From Streptomyces sp. NBC_01241 (lineage in GTDB: Bacteria; Actinomycetota; Actinomycetes; Streptomycetales; Streptomycetaceae): a DNA stretch of 64,000 bases. The notes below the pieces were generated by a model that saw only the letters and a list, made by a program, of their open reading frames with translations, was not told where the DNA came from and searched no databases. Below are positions 53,400-61,257 of this stretch, piece after piece. The translations under genes were made by a program, and so were the position numbers. How positions within the stretch are numbered: the stretch's first letter is position 1; each line of letters starts with the position of its first letter. The DNA lies in NCBI RefSeq assembly GCF_041435435.1, contig NZ_CP108494.1:186001-250000 (forward strand), written 5' to 3'.

Positions 53400-53487
53400 G
53401 AGGTGTCTACATCCCCACCGCCGAGGGCTGGCTCTACCTCGCCTCGTGGCTGGACCTGGCCACACGGGAGGTGATCGGCTACTCGAT
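53400..53487 (+). pseudogene. IS3 OrfB fragment, left piece split by the transposon
   Basis: Same sequence as 21592-21675 ([20 protein letters not shown] then REVIGYS). It breaks at ACTCGAT, where the transposon starts at 53488. The right piece resumes at 59318 with the duplicated ACTCGAT. Confidence 0.85.
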
Positions 53488-53678
53488 TGTTAGACGTCAT
53501 TGAAAATGCCTATGAGTGCGGCAGTTTGGGCAGCTTGGTGCCGACAAGATCGGTAAGCGTGCCTGCCGACGGATAGGTGCAGATTTGGGGCGGCACCTTG
53601 CCGACGAAGGGCATGCGAAAGGCCCTCCCGGTATCTCTGGCCGAGCGCCGGGAGGGCCGTGTAGCGCGCGGAGGCGCT

Positions 53679-54284
53679 GTGCTCACGGTAGAGGCCGACC
53701 CGGCGCGGGTCGAGATGCGTTTGGCTGAAGGCGAGTTGGCATGTCCGAGTTGTGATGGGCTGCTGTGCCGGTGGGGCTGGGCACGGGGCCGCGTACTGCG
53801 GGACGTGTCGGGTGGATCGGTGGTGGTGCGACCGAGGCGGGCCCGGTGCGTCAGTTGCGGCATGTCGCATGTGCTTCTTCCGGTGTTTGCGCTGGTCAGG
53901 CGGGCGGATGTGGCAGAGGTGATCGGGGCGGCACTGGCCGCGAAGGCTTCCGGAGCCGGGGCCCGGATGATTGCCGAGCGGCTGGGCCGGCCGGTGGAAA
54001 CGGTGCGGGGGTGGCTTCGCCGGTTCGGCCGGCGGGCGGAGGCGGTGCGTCGGTACTTCACGGTGTTGCTGGTCGATGCCGGTGTTGACCCGGCACCTCC
54101 CGGAACATCCCGGACGCTGTTCGCGGACGCCGTCGCCGCGGTGGTCGGGGCCTGGTGGTCGATGAAGTTGAGATGGCTGGGCGTCGGCAAGGTGTCGCCC
54201 TGGCTGGCGGCCTGCGCGGTGACCGGCGGGATACTGCTGGCGCCTTCCTGGCCTGCGAAGACGATCAACACGAGCCGCCCCTGA
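53679..54284 (+). CDS. DUF6431 zinc-finger/HTH protein of the transposon
   Basis: The best start is GTG 53679 (VLTVEADPARVEMRLAEGEL) with GGAGGC upstream; the frame opens at 53577. Residues ~15-75 have two CxxC pairs (ACPSCDGLL, RCVSCGMSH), a zinc ribbon. HTH-like sequence follows (ARMIAERLGRPVETVRGWLR). It ends in hydrophobic/Ala-rich sequence at 54284. The family occurs beside similar transposase/ATPase pairs in actinobacteria, so it may act in end or target recognition. That link is my recollection; the domain features are visible. Confidence 0.7.
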   Translation: MLTVEADPARVEMRLAEGELACPSCDGLLCRWGWARGRVLRDVSGGSVVVRPRRARCVSCGMSHVLLPVFALVRRADVAEVIGAALAAKASGAGARMIAERLGRPVETVRGWLRRFGRRAEAVRRYFTVLLVDAGVDPAPPGTSRTLFADAVAAVVGAWWSMKLRWLGVGKVSPWLAACAVTGGILLAPSWPAKTINTSRP

Positions 54285-55186
54285 CGCCACGCCGGTCCGT
54301 CCTGTCAGCCTCTGCGCGTGTGTCTGTCGACACCGTGAGCGGAAGGCTGGTGGGCGGGTGGCAGGACAGGAAGACCAGACGCGGCTGGAGCGGGCCCAGG
54401 CGATCGGGCTGTTCCGGTACATGCTGATCAGGGAAGCGGCAGATGCAACCCTGTCGCGCCGCCAACGAGGCGCACTGGTGCGGGAGTTGGCTGCGGTCAC
54501 GCACACCGATCCGGACGGCCGGACGGTGCGGATCACCCGCTGGACACTGGACCGGTGGATCATGGAATGGCGCCGGGGCGGCTTCGAGGCACTGGTCCCC
54601 TCGCCCCGGCAGTCCCGCCCCCGCACCCCGCCGGAGGTGCTGGAACTGGCCGCGTCGCTGAAGAAGGAGAACCCTTCGCGCTCAGCGGCACAGATCCGCC
54701 GGATCATCGCCGCCCAGCTGGGCTGGGCCCCGGACGAACGCACCATCCAGCGGATGATCGTCCGGGAGGGTCTGACCGCGTTGCAGGCACCCTCCTCACC
54801 TGCGGTGTCGGCCGGTTCGAGGCCGACGGACCCAACGAGCTCTGGGTGGGCGATGCACTGCACGGCCCGATGATCGAGGGCCGCAAAACCTACCTGTTCG
54901 CGTTCCTGGACGATCACTCACGGGCCGTGGTCGGCCACCGGTGGGGGTTCTCGGAGGACACCGTCCGCCTCGCCGCCGCCCTGCGGCCGGCCCTCGCCGC
55001 CCGCGGGGTCCCGCGCTTCGTCTATGTCGACAACGGCAGCGCGTTCGTGGACTCCTGGCTCCTTCGGGCCTGCGCCAAACTCGGCATCAAACTGGTTGGG
55101 TGCGGCTCGTTTCGAGGGAAGCCCTGACCTGTGGGGACGTGGGTTGGTGCGGAAATGGGCAGGTCTTCTCGTGACGAGAGGGGGCG

Positions 55187-55726
55187 GTGCCGGTGGGTTC
55201 ACTGTTCGAGTTGATCGATGCCGAGGAGGCCGGGGTCCGGGCCCGGGTAGAGGAACTTGAGGTGCGGGCTGCGGAGTTGGCTGAGCGGCTGGTTGTGGAG
55301 CGGGAGAGGTTGTCGCGGCTGGTGATCACCCGTGAGACGGCTGGTGAGCTCCTGGCGAGGATGCCGGTCGGCGTTCCGGACCAGCCCGAGGGTGAGCCGC
55401 CGACGGCGGTGAAGGCGTCGCCGTTCACGGGTGCGGAACGTCGGGTGATGGGGATTTTGACGGTGCCGAAGTGGCAGCAGGGCATGGACCAGGGAGTGCT
55501 GCCGCGCGCCTACCAGGACATTCTCGACGTGGTGCGGGACGCTCCGGGGCCGGTGCGGGCGAAGCAGATCGCACCGAGGATCGGGCTGCCGGCCGAGACC
55601 TCGAAGATCGAGGGGGTCCGTTCGAAGCTGAAGCGGCTGGTCGAGCGGGGCTGGCTGGACGAGGACACCCCGGGACTGTTCACCCCGTCTCACGCATGGA
55701 CGGCCAGCTCGTCCAAATCGCCCTGA
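55187..55726 (+). CDS. ISKra4 accessory protein with coiled coil and winged helix
   Basis: 179 aa from GTG 55187, preceded by GAGAGGGGG. An N-terminal coiled coil (ARVEELEVRAAELAERLVVE then RERLSRLV) is followed by a winged-helix-like region (ARMPVGVP and, later, DVVRDAPGPVRAKQIAPRIG, KIEGVRSKLKRLVERGWLDE). Such ORFs often precede ISKra4 transposases in Streptomyces. The role is unproven; DNA binding or regulation is plausible. Confidence 0.7.
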   Translation: MPVGSLFELIDAEEAGVRARVEELEVRAAELAERLVVERERLSRLVITRETAGELLARMPVGVPDQPEGEPPTAVKASPFTGAERRVMGILTVPKWQQGMDQGVLPRAYQDILDVVRDAPGPVRAKQIAPRIGLPAETSKIEGVRSKLKRLVERGWLDEDTPGLFTPSHAWTASSSKSP

Positions 55727-55792
55727 AAGAAGGGCTCTTCCTTCTAAATTCGTAGGTGCGAACCAAAACGAACACAAGAAGGAAGAGCCACG

Positions 55793-57328
55793 ATGGAACA
55801 TTACGACATCGGCCCGGGACCTGACCCGTTTGCCCACTCGGTCAGCGCCTTCGAGACGCTGACGGCCACCCTGTCGGGACGGACGGCCGGCGAGTGGACC
55901 CATGCTGAGCTGGAGGAACATCTCGAGGCCGCGGGACGGGACCTGATCCGCCAGCTCCTGCAGGACCACCTCGACCTGCGCGCGATACGCGAGGAACAGA
56001 AGACGGCAGGGGCGTCGGCCGTGCAGGTCGTGGGGCCGGAAGGACGGACGAGGCCCTGGCGGGAGAAAGGCCACGAACGACGGCTGGCCTGCTTGTTCGG
56101 AAACGTGAACGTCCGCCGGATTGCCTGCCGCGGCCCGAACATGAGCAACGTGCATCCCGCGGACGTGCTGCTGTCCCTGCCTGCCGGCCGGCACTCGATG
56201 GGCCTGCGCCGACTGGCTGCCGTCGAGGCCGTCCGCGGCTCTTACGACCAGGCCCTCGACGCGGTCGGCCGCCGCTGCGGAAAGGTCCTCGGCAAACGTC
56301 GCCCCGCCGAACTCGTCATCGCCGCTGCCTGCGACATCGACGCCTTCTACCGCGACCGCGTTCCTGTTCCCTGCGGCCGCGAGACCCTGCTGGTCCTGCA
56401 GTTCGACGGCAAGGGAATCGTCATGCGGCCCGAGGCCCTGCGCGAAGCCACCCGCCGCAAAGCAGAGGAAACCGCAGCTCAGGGCCGACGCGGACGCCTT
56501 GCACCGGGCGAGAAACCCAACCGGAAACGCATGGCCACCGTCGCCTGCGTCTTCGACACCCGCCCAGCGCCCCGCCGCCCACACGACATCATCCACCCGC
56601 CCGGCGGCCGCACCGGCGAACGCATCCCCCGGCCCGGCCCGAAGGCGGCGAACAAGTGGTGCACCGCCTCCGTGATCCGCCCGCCCCGCCAGGTCGTCGC
56701 CGACGCCTTCGGCCAGGCCGACGCCCGCGACCCCAGCCGTCTGCGGACCTGGATCGTTCTCGTCGACGGCGCCCGCCACCAGCTCGACCTCGTCCACGCC
56801 GAAGCCGCACGCCGCGACATCGAGATCAACATCCTGATCGACTTCGTTCATGTCGCGGAATACGTATGGACGGCCGCGCACGCCTTCCACCCTGCCGGCA
56901 GCCGCGACGCCGAGTCCTGGGCAGCCACCCACCTGACCACGGTCCTCGCAGGCCAGGCGGCCCGCGCCGCCGACGAGATGCTCGCCCAGGCGGACCGCGA
57001 ACAACTGCCCGCCTCACGCCGCGCGGCCGTCGCCACCTGCCACCGCTACCTCACCGGCCACCTCGACCAACTCCACTACGACACCGCACTCGCATCCGGC
57101 TGGCCCATCGCCACCGGCGCGATCGAAGGCGCCTGCCGCCACCTCATCGGCGACCGCCTCGACATCACCGGAGCCCGCTGGGGCCTCGACGGAGCCGAAG
57201 CCGTCCTCCGCCTCCGCACCCTGACCGCCAACAACGACCTCAACACCTACTGGACGTTCCACACCGCCCGCGAACACGAACGGCTCTACACCCACCCCCA
57301 CCAGGCCGGATTCGGACTGACCGCCTGA
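55793..57328 (+). CDS. ISKra4-family transposase
   Basis: 511 aa from ATG 55793, after GGAAGAGCC. Features include LLQDHLDLRAIREEQ, VNVRRIACRGPNMSNVHPA and the catalytic-domain blocks LLVLQFDGKGIVMRPEALRE (D), WIVLVDGARHQLDLVHAEA (D) and INILIDFVHVAEYVWTAAHA. GWPIATGAIEGACRHLIGDR then LDITGARWGLDGAEAVLRLR carries the terminal Glu. The frame is intact, so the element may be active. Confidence 0.92.
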   Translation: MEHYDIGPGPDPFAHSVSAFETLTATLSGRTAGEWTHAELEEHLEAAGRDLIRQLLQDHLDLRAIREEQKTAGASAVQVVGPEGRTRPWREKGHERRLACLFGNVNVRRIACRGPNMSNVHPADVLLSLPAGRHSMGLRRLAAVEAVRGSYDQALDAVGRRCGKVLGKRRPAELVIAAACDIDAFYRDRVPVPCGRETLLVLQFDGKGIVMRPEALREATRRKAEETAAQGRRGRLAPGEKPNRKRMATVACVFDTRPAPRRPHDIIHPPGGRTGERIPRPGPKAANKWCTASVIRPPRQVVADAFGQADARDPSRLRTWIVLVDGARHQLDLVHAEAARRDIEINILIDFVHVAEYVWTAAHAFHPAGSRDAESWAATHLTTVLAGQAARAADEMLAQADREQLPASRRAAVATCHRYLTGHLDQLHYDTALASGWPIATGAIEGACRHLIGDRLDITGARWGLDGAEAVLRLRTLTANNDLNTYWTFHTAREHERLYTHPHQAGFGLTA

Positions 57329-58038
57329 CCGATCTTCACTTCAGAAGAGCCGCACCCAAACTGGTTCACTCCACCCCCGGCCGGCCACAGGGCCGGGGAA
57401 AGATCGAACGGTTCTTCCGCACGGTGAACAGCGAGTTCGTCGTCGAGATCGCCTCCGGCGACGGACAGCCAGGCCGGCAGATCACCAGCCTCCTGGAGAT
57501 GAACCGGCTTTTCACCGCATGGGTGGAGAACGTCTACCACCGCCGCGTCCACACCGAGACCGGCGCCGCCCCGCTCGGGCGGTGGATGACCGGCAGCCCT
57601 TTCGCCGTCCCCAACCCGGCCGACCTGGCCGAAGCCTTCCGCTGGTCCGAATACCGCACCGTGACCAGGACCGCGCTGGTCTCCCTGCACGGCAACCGCT
57701 ACCAGGTCGACCCACTGCTGACCGGCCAGCGCGTCGAACTCATCTTTGATCCCTTCGATCTGTCGTTCCTGCGGGTCCGCGCGAACGGACAGGACGCGGG
57801 AACTGCGCTGCCCTACCAGATCAGCCGCCATTCCCACCCGAAAGCCCGGCCCGAGACGCCGGCCGAACTGCCCCGCCCCACCACGGGAATCGACTACCTC
57901 GCCCTCATCGACACCGCCCACACCCGCACCCTCGCCGAGAAGGTCAACTACTCGGCCTTCGCGATCGATCTGGAACCCGAGGCAGGGCCCGATCAGTAAC
58001 CGAGCCGACACAACAATCCGCTGACCAGGAGAAACACC

Positions 58039-58848
58039 GTGATTGACAAGCTCCAGGCCCACTACGGATTCAACCGCATGCCCTTCGGCCGCGACCTCGC
58101 CCCCGGCATGCTGCACCGCCACGCGTCCCACAACGAAGCCGTCGCCCGCATCGGCTGGTGCATCGCGGAACGCTCCATCGGCGTCGTCACCGGCGAGGTC
58201 GGCGCGGGCAAAACCGTCTCCGTCCGCACCGTCCTGCACAGTCTCGACCCGTCGAAACACACCGTGATCTACCTGCCCAACCCCATGGTCGGCGTCCGCG
58301 GCATCCACGAAGCGATCGTCACCGCGTTCGGCCAGCCGCCCGCCCACCTCGGCTCCCGCCTCACCGCCCAGACCGGCCATGCCCTCACCGCCGAGCGTGA
58401 AGAACGCGGACGCACCCCGGTCCTGGTCCTGGACGAGGCCCACCTGCTCAACTACGAACAGCTCGAAGCCGTCCGCATGCTCACCAACACCGCGATGGAC
58501 CAGGACTCACCGCTGTCCTGCCTGCTCGTTGGCCAGCCCACCCTGCGACGGACGATGAAACTCGCCGTCCTCGCGGCCCTCGAACAGCGGACCGCCCTGC
58601 GCTACACGATGCCCGGCATGACCTCGGCCGAGACCGCCAGCTACATCAAGCACCACCTCGGACTCGCCGGCCGGGCCGATCAGCTGTTCACCGAGGACGC
58701 CATCACGCTCATCCACACCACATCACGTGGCTTCCCCCGCGCGGTCAACAACCTCTGCCTGCAAGCCCTGGTCGCCACATTCGCCGCCGGCAAGTCCATC
58801 GTCGACGACAAAGCCGCCCAGTCCGCCGTCACCGAAGTCCTCGACTAA
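58039..58848 (+). CDS. ExeA/TniB-like AAA ATPase of the transposon
   Basis: 269 aa from GTG 58039, after AGGAGAAACACC. N-terminal HYGFNRMPFGRDLAPGML is the usual start of ExeA-like ATPases. Walker A is GVVTGEVGAGKTVSVRTVL, Walker B RTPVLVLDEAHLLNYEQLEA, sensor 1 LSCLLVGQPTLRRTM, and the lid FTEDAITLIHTTSRGFPRAV. In Tn7, Mu and Tn5053-type systems such ATPases choose and prepare target DNA and stimulate the transposase. It is intact, 39 nt after the transposase gene. Confidence 0.9.
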   Translation: MIDKLQAHYGFNRMPFGRDLAPGMLHRHASHNEAVARIGWCIAERSIGVVTGEVGAGKTVSVRTVLHSLDPSKHTVIYLPNPMVGVRGIHEAIVTAFGQPPAHLGSRLTAQTGHALTAEREERGRTPVLVLDEAHLLNYEQLEAVRMLTNTAMDQDSPLSCLLVGQPTLRRTMKLAVLAALEQRTALRYTMPGMTSAETASYIKHHLGLAGRADQLFTEDAITLIHTTSRGFPRAVNNLCLQALVATFAAGKSIVDDKAAQSAVTEVLD

Positions 58849-58868
58849 CTGGGGGGTTCGGCATTCAC

Positions 58869-59075
58869 TCACTCAGAAAGGAGCCTCTCCTGCCTCGCCA
58901 AACTTGCCCCCCTCCACGAGCTGAGAAACCCGAACATCAAGCCGACGAGGATGACCCATCGCCCTGCACCTCCGAGGACAGGGTCCGTCATGCACAGAAA
59001 GCCGGCCGCCGCATAAAAGACGCAACCGACGATGTTCCCCCAGAACCGCACACCTGGACTGACTCTCACTTTCAT
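58869..59075 (-). CDS. Small membrane protein carried by the transposon
   Basis: 68 aa from ATG 59075 with a GGGGGG run just upstream (spacing short). Two hydrophobic segments (WGNIVGCVFYAAAGFLCM and WVILVGLMFGFLSSW) are joined by a short loop, with a charged tail SLARQERLLSE. It lies after the ATPase gene in opposite orientation, the usual site for cargo. No family recognised. Confidence 0.5.
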   Translation of the reverse strand: MKVRVSPGVRFWGNIVGCVFYAAAGFLCMTDPVLGGAGRWVILVGLMFGFLSSWRGASLARQERLLSE

Positions 59076-59227
59076 GACCCCCCACAGACGCGATCGGCGC
59101 TGCCGATGACGACCAGCACAGTAGACGAATCGATCACAGTGTCACCCCACTGAGGAGGGAGCCAGCCCCAGAACGCTCACCGATCCGGCACCTTGCCGAC
59201 CGACGCGACACCTCGCCCACAATCGCC

Positions 59228-59254
59228 CCGCTGGGACAACACCAGCGGGGCGAT
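59228..59254. terminator. Hairpin near the right end of the transposon
   Basis: CCCCGCTGG pairs with CCAGCGGGG around a short loop (GACAACA). It could stop transcription entering or leaving the transposon end, or belong to the end structure. Confidence 0.55.
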
Positions 59255-59317
59255 TCCGCTCTCACTCGTCGGAACCTTGAATGCCGCACCCATCGGCAAT
59301 TTCAGCGTCGCTCAACA

Positions 59318-59754
59318 ACTCGATGGCCGACCACCACCGCGCCGAACTCGTCGTCGACCCCCTGGACATGGCCGCCAACCTGGGCCGCCTGGAACCCGGC
59401 TGCGTGATCCACTCGGACCGCGGATCCGAGTACACCTCCACCCAACTTGGCGCAAAAATCTGCCAGTTGGAATGCCGCCAGAGCATGGGGCGGACTGGAA
59501 TCTGCTACGACAACGCCGCCGCCGAGAGCTTCTGGGCCGTCCTCAAGGAAGAGATCGGCACTCGCTTCTGGCCGGACCGGGCCACCGCCCGCGCCGAGAT
59601 CTTCGCGTTCATCGAGACCTTCTACAACCGCCGCAGGCTCCGCAAGCACATCGTGTGGGGATACCTCACACCCCACGAAACGCGCCTGCGTCACCAGCGG
59701 GAACAAGCCCTCGCGGCATAACAGGATCGTGTCCAGGATCACGGGGAAACTTCA
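59318..59754 (+). pseudogene. IS3 OrfB fragment, right piece
   Basis: It starts with the duplicated ACTCGAT and continues exactly as at 21669-22107 (ADHHRAELVVDPLDMAANLG, VIHSDRGSEYTST, DNAAAESFWAVLKEE) to the stop at 59719-59721 and the IS end near 59754. Joined to 53400-53487 it restores the fragment seen at 21.6-22.1 kb. It cannot make a functional transposase. Confidence 0.88.
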
Positions 59755-59755
59755 G

Positions 59756-60126
59756 GCGGTGCCTGCCCCTGGAACCTGGACTGCCACAACTGCGACAAGT
59801 TCGTCCTGTCCGGCGCCGACCTCCTCTACTGGCGCCGCAAGCGCGAGCAGTGGCGACTCCTGGCCGAGGGCGCCCCCGACGACGCCACCGCCGACTACCT
59901 CCACCGCTACTTCGAACCCACCGCCCGCGCCATCGACGGCCTGGAAAGCGCCCTGGCCGGCCTGGGCCTGCTCGACGACGCCCTCGCCCTGGACCTGCGC
60001 AAACCCCAGGACTACTTCCACCGCGTCTGGTCCACCGCCTTCCGCGCCGCCGACCTCGCCGAGGCCGCCGGCGACGAACAGGACCAGGCCGACGACACCA
60101 CCGACGAACAGGAGCAATGCGCGTGA
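59756..60126 (+). pseudogene. Tn554-type TnpB-like tyrosine recombinase, C-terminal fragment
   Basis: The frame reads GACPWNLDCHNCDKFVLSG, ADLLYWRRKREQWRLLAEG, ADYLHRYFEPTARAIDGLES and QDYFHRVWSTAFRAADLAEA, the characteristic C-terminal tail (with C-x4-D-C-x2-C) of TnpB-like integrases in actinobacterial Tn554-type elements. The catalytic domain has been lost at the IS3 border (59755). Its TGA at 60124-60126 overlaps the tnpC start. Confidence 0.7.
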
Positions 60127-60707
60127 CCACCACCGTCCCCGACCCGCGCACGGCCGCCGCCTTGGCCGCCCGCCACCGCAGCACCGACGCCGCCCTCGGA
60201 CGGGTCCGCGACGCCGTCACCAGGCTCCGCCGCGAGAAGACCCAGGTCAGCGTCGCCGCGGTCGCCCGCCGCGCGAATGTCTCCCGCACCTTCCTCTATG
60301 ACCACCCCGACGCCAGAGCCGCGGTCGCCACCGCGATTGCCGAAGCCGGCGAACGCCGGACTCAGATGGTCACCGACCAGGACGAGGCACGCGAGGCGAC
60401 CTGGCGCGAGCGAGCCCTAAACGCCGAGGACGCCCTCAAGGCCGCCCACGCCGAGATTCTCACCCAGCGCACCCGCATCGGCGAACTCCTTGGACAGGTC
60501 CGCGACTTGGAAGCCGAGTGGACCCAGGAGGCCATCCAGCGGATCACCACCGAGAACACCACCCTCAAGCAACGCGTCCGCCAGCTCACCGCCGACAACC
60601 GGTCCTTCGACGAACGCCTCAAGGCCGCCCGCTCCAACCTCCGCTTCCAGGATCGCCGCGTCGCCGACCTCGAAGCCCAGATCGCCGAGCCTGCATCAGG
60701 CACGTGA
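60123..60707 (+). CDS. DUF6262 / Tn554 TnpC-like protein
   Basis: 194 aa; the GTG at 60123 lies 8 nt after AGGAG and overlaps the tnpB stop (GTGA). An in-frame ATG at 60117 is too close to the AGGAG. The N-terminal HTH (TQVSVAAVARRANVSRTFLY) is followed by a long coiled coil (LNAEDALKAAHAEILTQRTR, then LKQRVRQLTADNRSFDERLK). This protein assists orientation and efficiency of Tn554-type site-specific transposition. It is intact, but its recombinase partners are missing here. Confidence 0.8.
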   Translation: MTTTVPDPRTAAALAARHRSTDAALGRVRDAVTRLRREKTQVSVAAVARRANVSRTFLYDHPDARAAVATAIAEAGERRTQMVTDQDEAREATWRERALNAEDALKAAHAEILTQRTRIGELLGQVRDLEAEWTQEAIQRITTENTTLKQRVRQLTADNRSFDERLKAARSNLRFQDRRVADLEAQIAEPASGT

Positions 60708-60774
60708 TCTCACTTCACTGGTTCGGCCCCAGGGCCTGACCGCCGCCGCGACGGTGTTGTCCACCTGCGGACCG

Positions 60775-61192
60775 TCAGGATCCGACGGTCCGCACGGGGC
60801 GCGATGGTGGCAGGAGGTCGAGTAGTCGGTCGGCCTGCCGTTCCGCAGTGCCGGGCGGGTTCCTGGGCTTGTCTGGGTCGTCGAACGCCAGCAGGAACAA
60901 CCAGACGAGTGCGAGGAGCCGTCGGCAGTCCTGGAGTCGGGCGGCCTCGGCTGCGGTCAGACGGAAGTACCCGAGGAATGATGGGACATCAAGGGGGTGG
61001 TCGACCCGGCTCGACACGTGTTCGGTGATCTCCGCCAGTTCGAAGGCACGATCGCTGCGGCCGGAGTCCTCGAAGTCGACGATGCGGACCCTGGAGCCGT
61101 CCCAAAGGTAGTTAGCGAGATTGCCGTCACCAGGTGTCGGCGTACACGTGAACGCGCATAGCCGCGTACGGATGAACGTACAGAGTTCTTGA
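60775..61192 (-). pseudogene. Aminoglycoside-phosphotransferase-family kinase, C-terminal fragment
   Basis: The preserved part reads PGDGNLANYLWDG, then SRVRIVDFEDSGRSDRAFEL. These correspond to the catalytic loop (H-x-D-x-x-x-x-N, with P where the first H is expected) and the Mg-binding D-F-x-D of APH-like kinases. LTAAEAARLQDCRRLLALVW and ERQADRLLDLLPPS follow to the stop at 60775. The N-terminal ATP-binding lobe was removed at about 61195 by the IS21 element. No resistance spectrum can be inferred, and the fragment is inactive. Confidence 0.75.
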
Positions 61193-61257
61193 TGCGCTGA
61201 GTGCCGGCCCCCGGCACGCTGCTGCCTGTTGTCAAAGGTTGCAGAGAGGGGTGGGCC

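Larger units (their letters stand above)
55098..57357 (+). mobile_element. ISKra4-family insertion sequence, 2.26 kb
   Basis: The ends are GGGTGCGGCTC at 55098-55108 and its complement at 57347-57357. AAACTGGTT (9 bp) is duplicated at 55089-55097 and 57358-57366. Removing the element and one copy restores the transposase reading A-K-L-G-I-K-L-V-H-S-T-P. It holds an accessory ORF and the transposase. Confidence 0.92.
54358..57999 (+). pseudogene. DDE transposase (TniA/Mu-like) of the transposon, frameshifted and split by ISKra4
   Basis: Part 1 (54358-54790) has HTH modules (LSRRQRGALVRELAAVTH, ITRWTLDRWIMEWRRGG, RSAAQIRRIIAAQLGW). Just after PAV near 54810 one base is missing: expected PAVFGRFEADGPNELW continues in the next frame. 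Part 2 has NELWVGDALHGPMIEG (D), LDDHSRAVVGHRWGFS and PRFVYVDNGSAFVDS (D) to GIKLV at 55097. ISKra4 sits at 55098-57357. Part 3 resumes HSTPGRPQGRGKIERFFRTV (E) and ends with the beta-barrel domain (VSLHGNRYQVDPLLTGQRVE) at 57999. All three catalytic residues exist but not in one frame, so this copy cannot move by itself. Confidence 0.85.
53488..59317 (+). mobile_element. 5.83-kb ATPase-assisted transposon (DUF6431, DDE transposase, ExeA-like ATPase)
   Basis: The ends are TGTTAGACG at 53488 and the complement of TGTTGAGCG at 59317. They are inverted repeats of about 36 bp with 27 matches, including GTGCGGCA at the inner edge. ACTCGAT (7 bp) is directly repeated at 53481-53487 and 59318-59324, and the uninterrupted target is present at 21669-21675 with one copy, proving the insertion. 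GGCACCTTGCCGAC is repeated near both ends (53592 and 59187), probably transposase-binding sites. It carries a DUF6431 gene, a DDE transposase gene (broken), an ExeA-like ATPase gene and a small membrane protein gene. The layout resembles Tn552/Tn5053/Tn7-like systems. Confidence 0.88.

Noticed and set aside
57286..58443. 385-codon minus-strand frame over the ATPase and transposase parts
   Set aside because: Shadow of the genes on the plus strand; Walker motifs and catalytic residues are on the plus strand.
53488..59317. CRISPR-associated transposon
   Set aside because: No Cas or TniQ-like gene lies inside the element; only the transposase/ATPase pair is shared with such systems.
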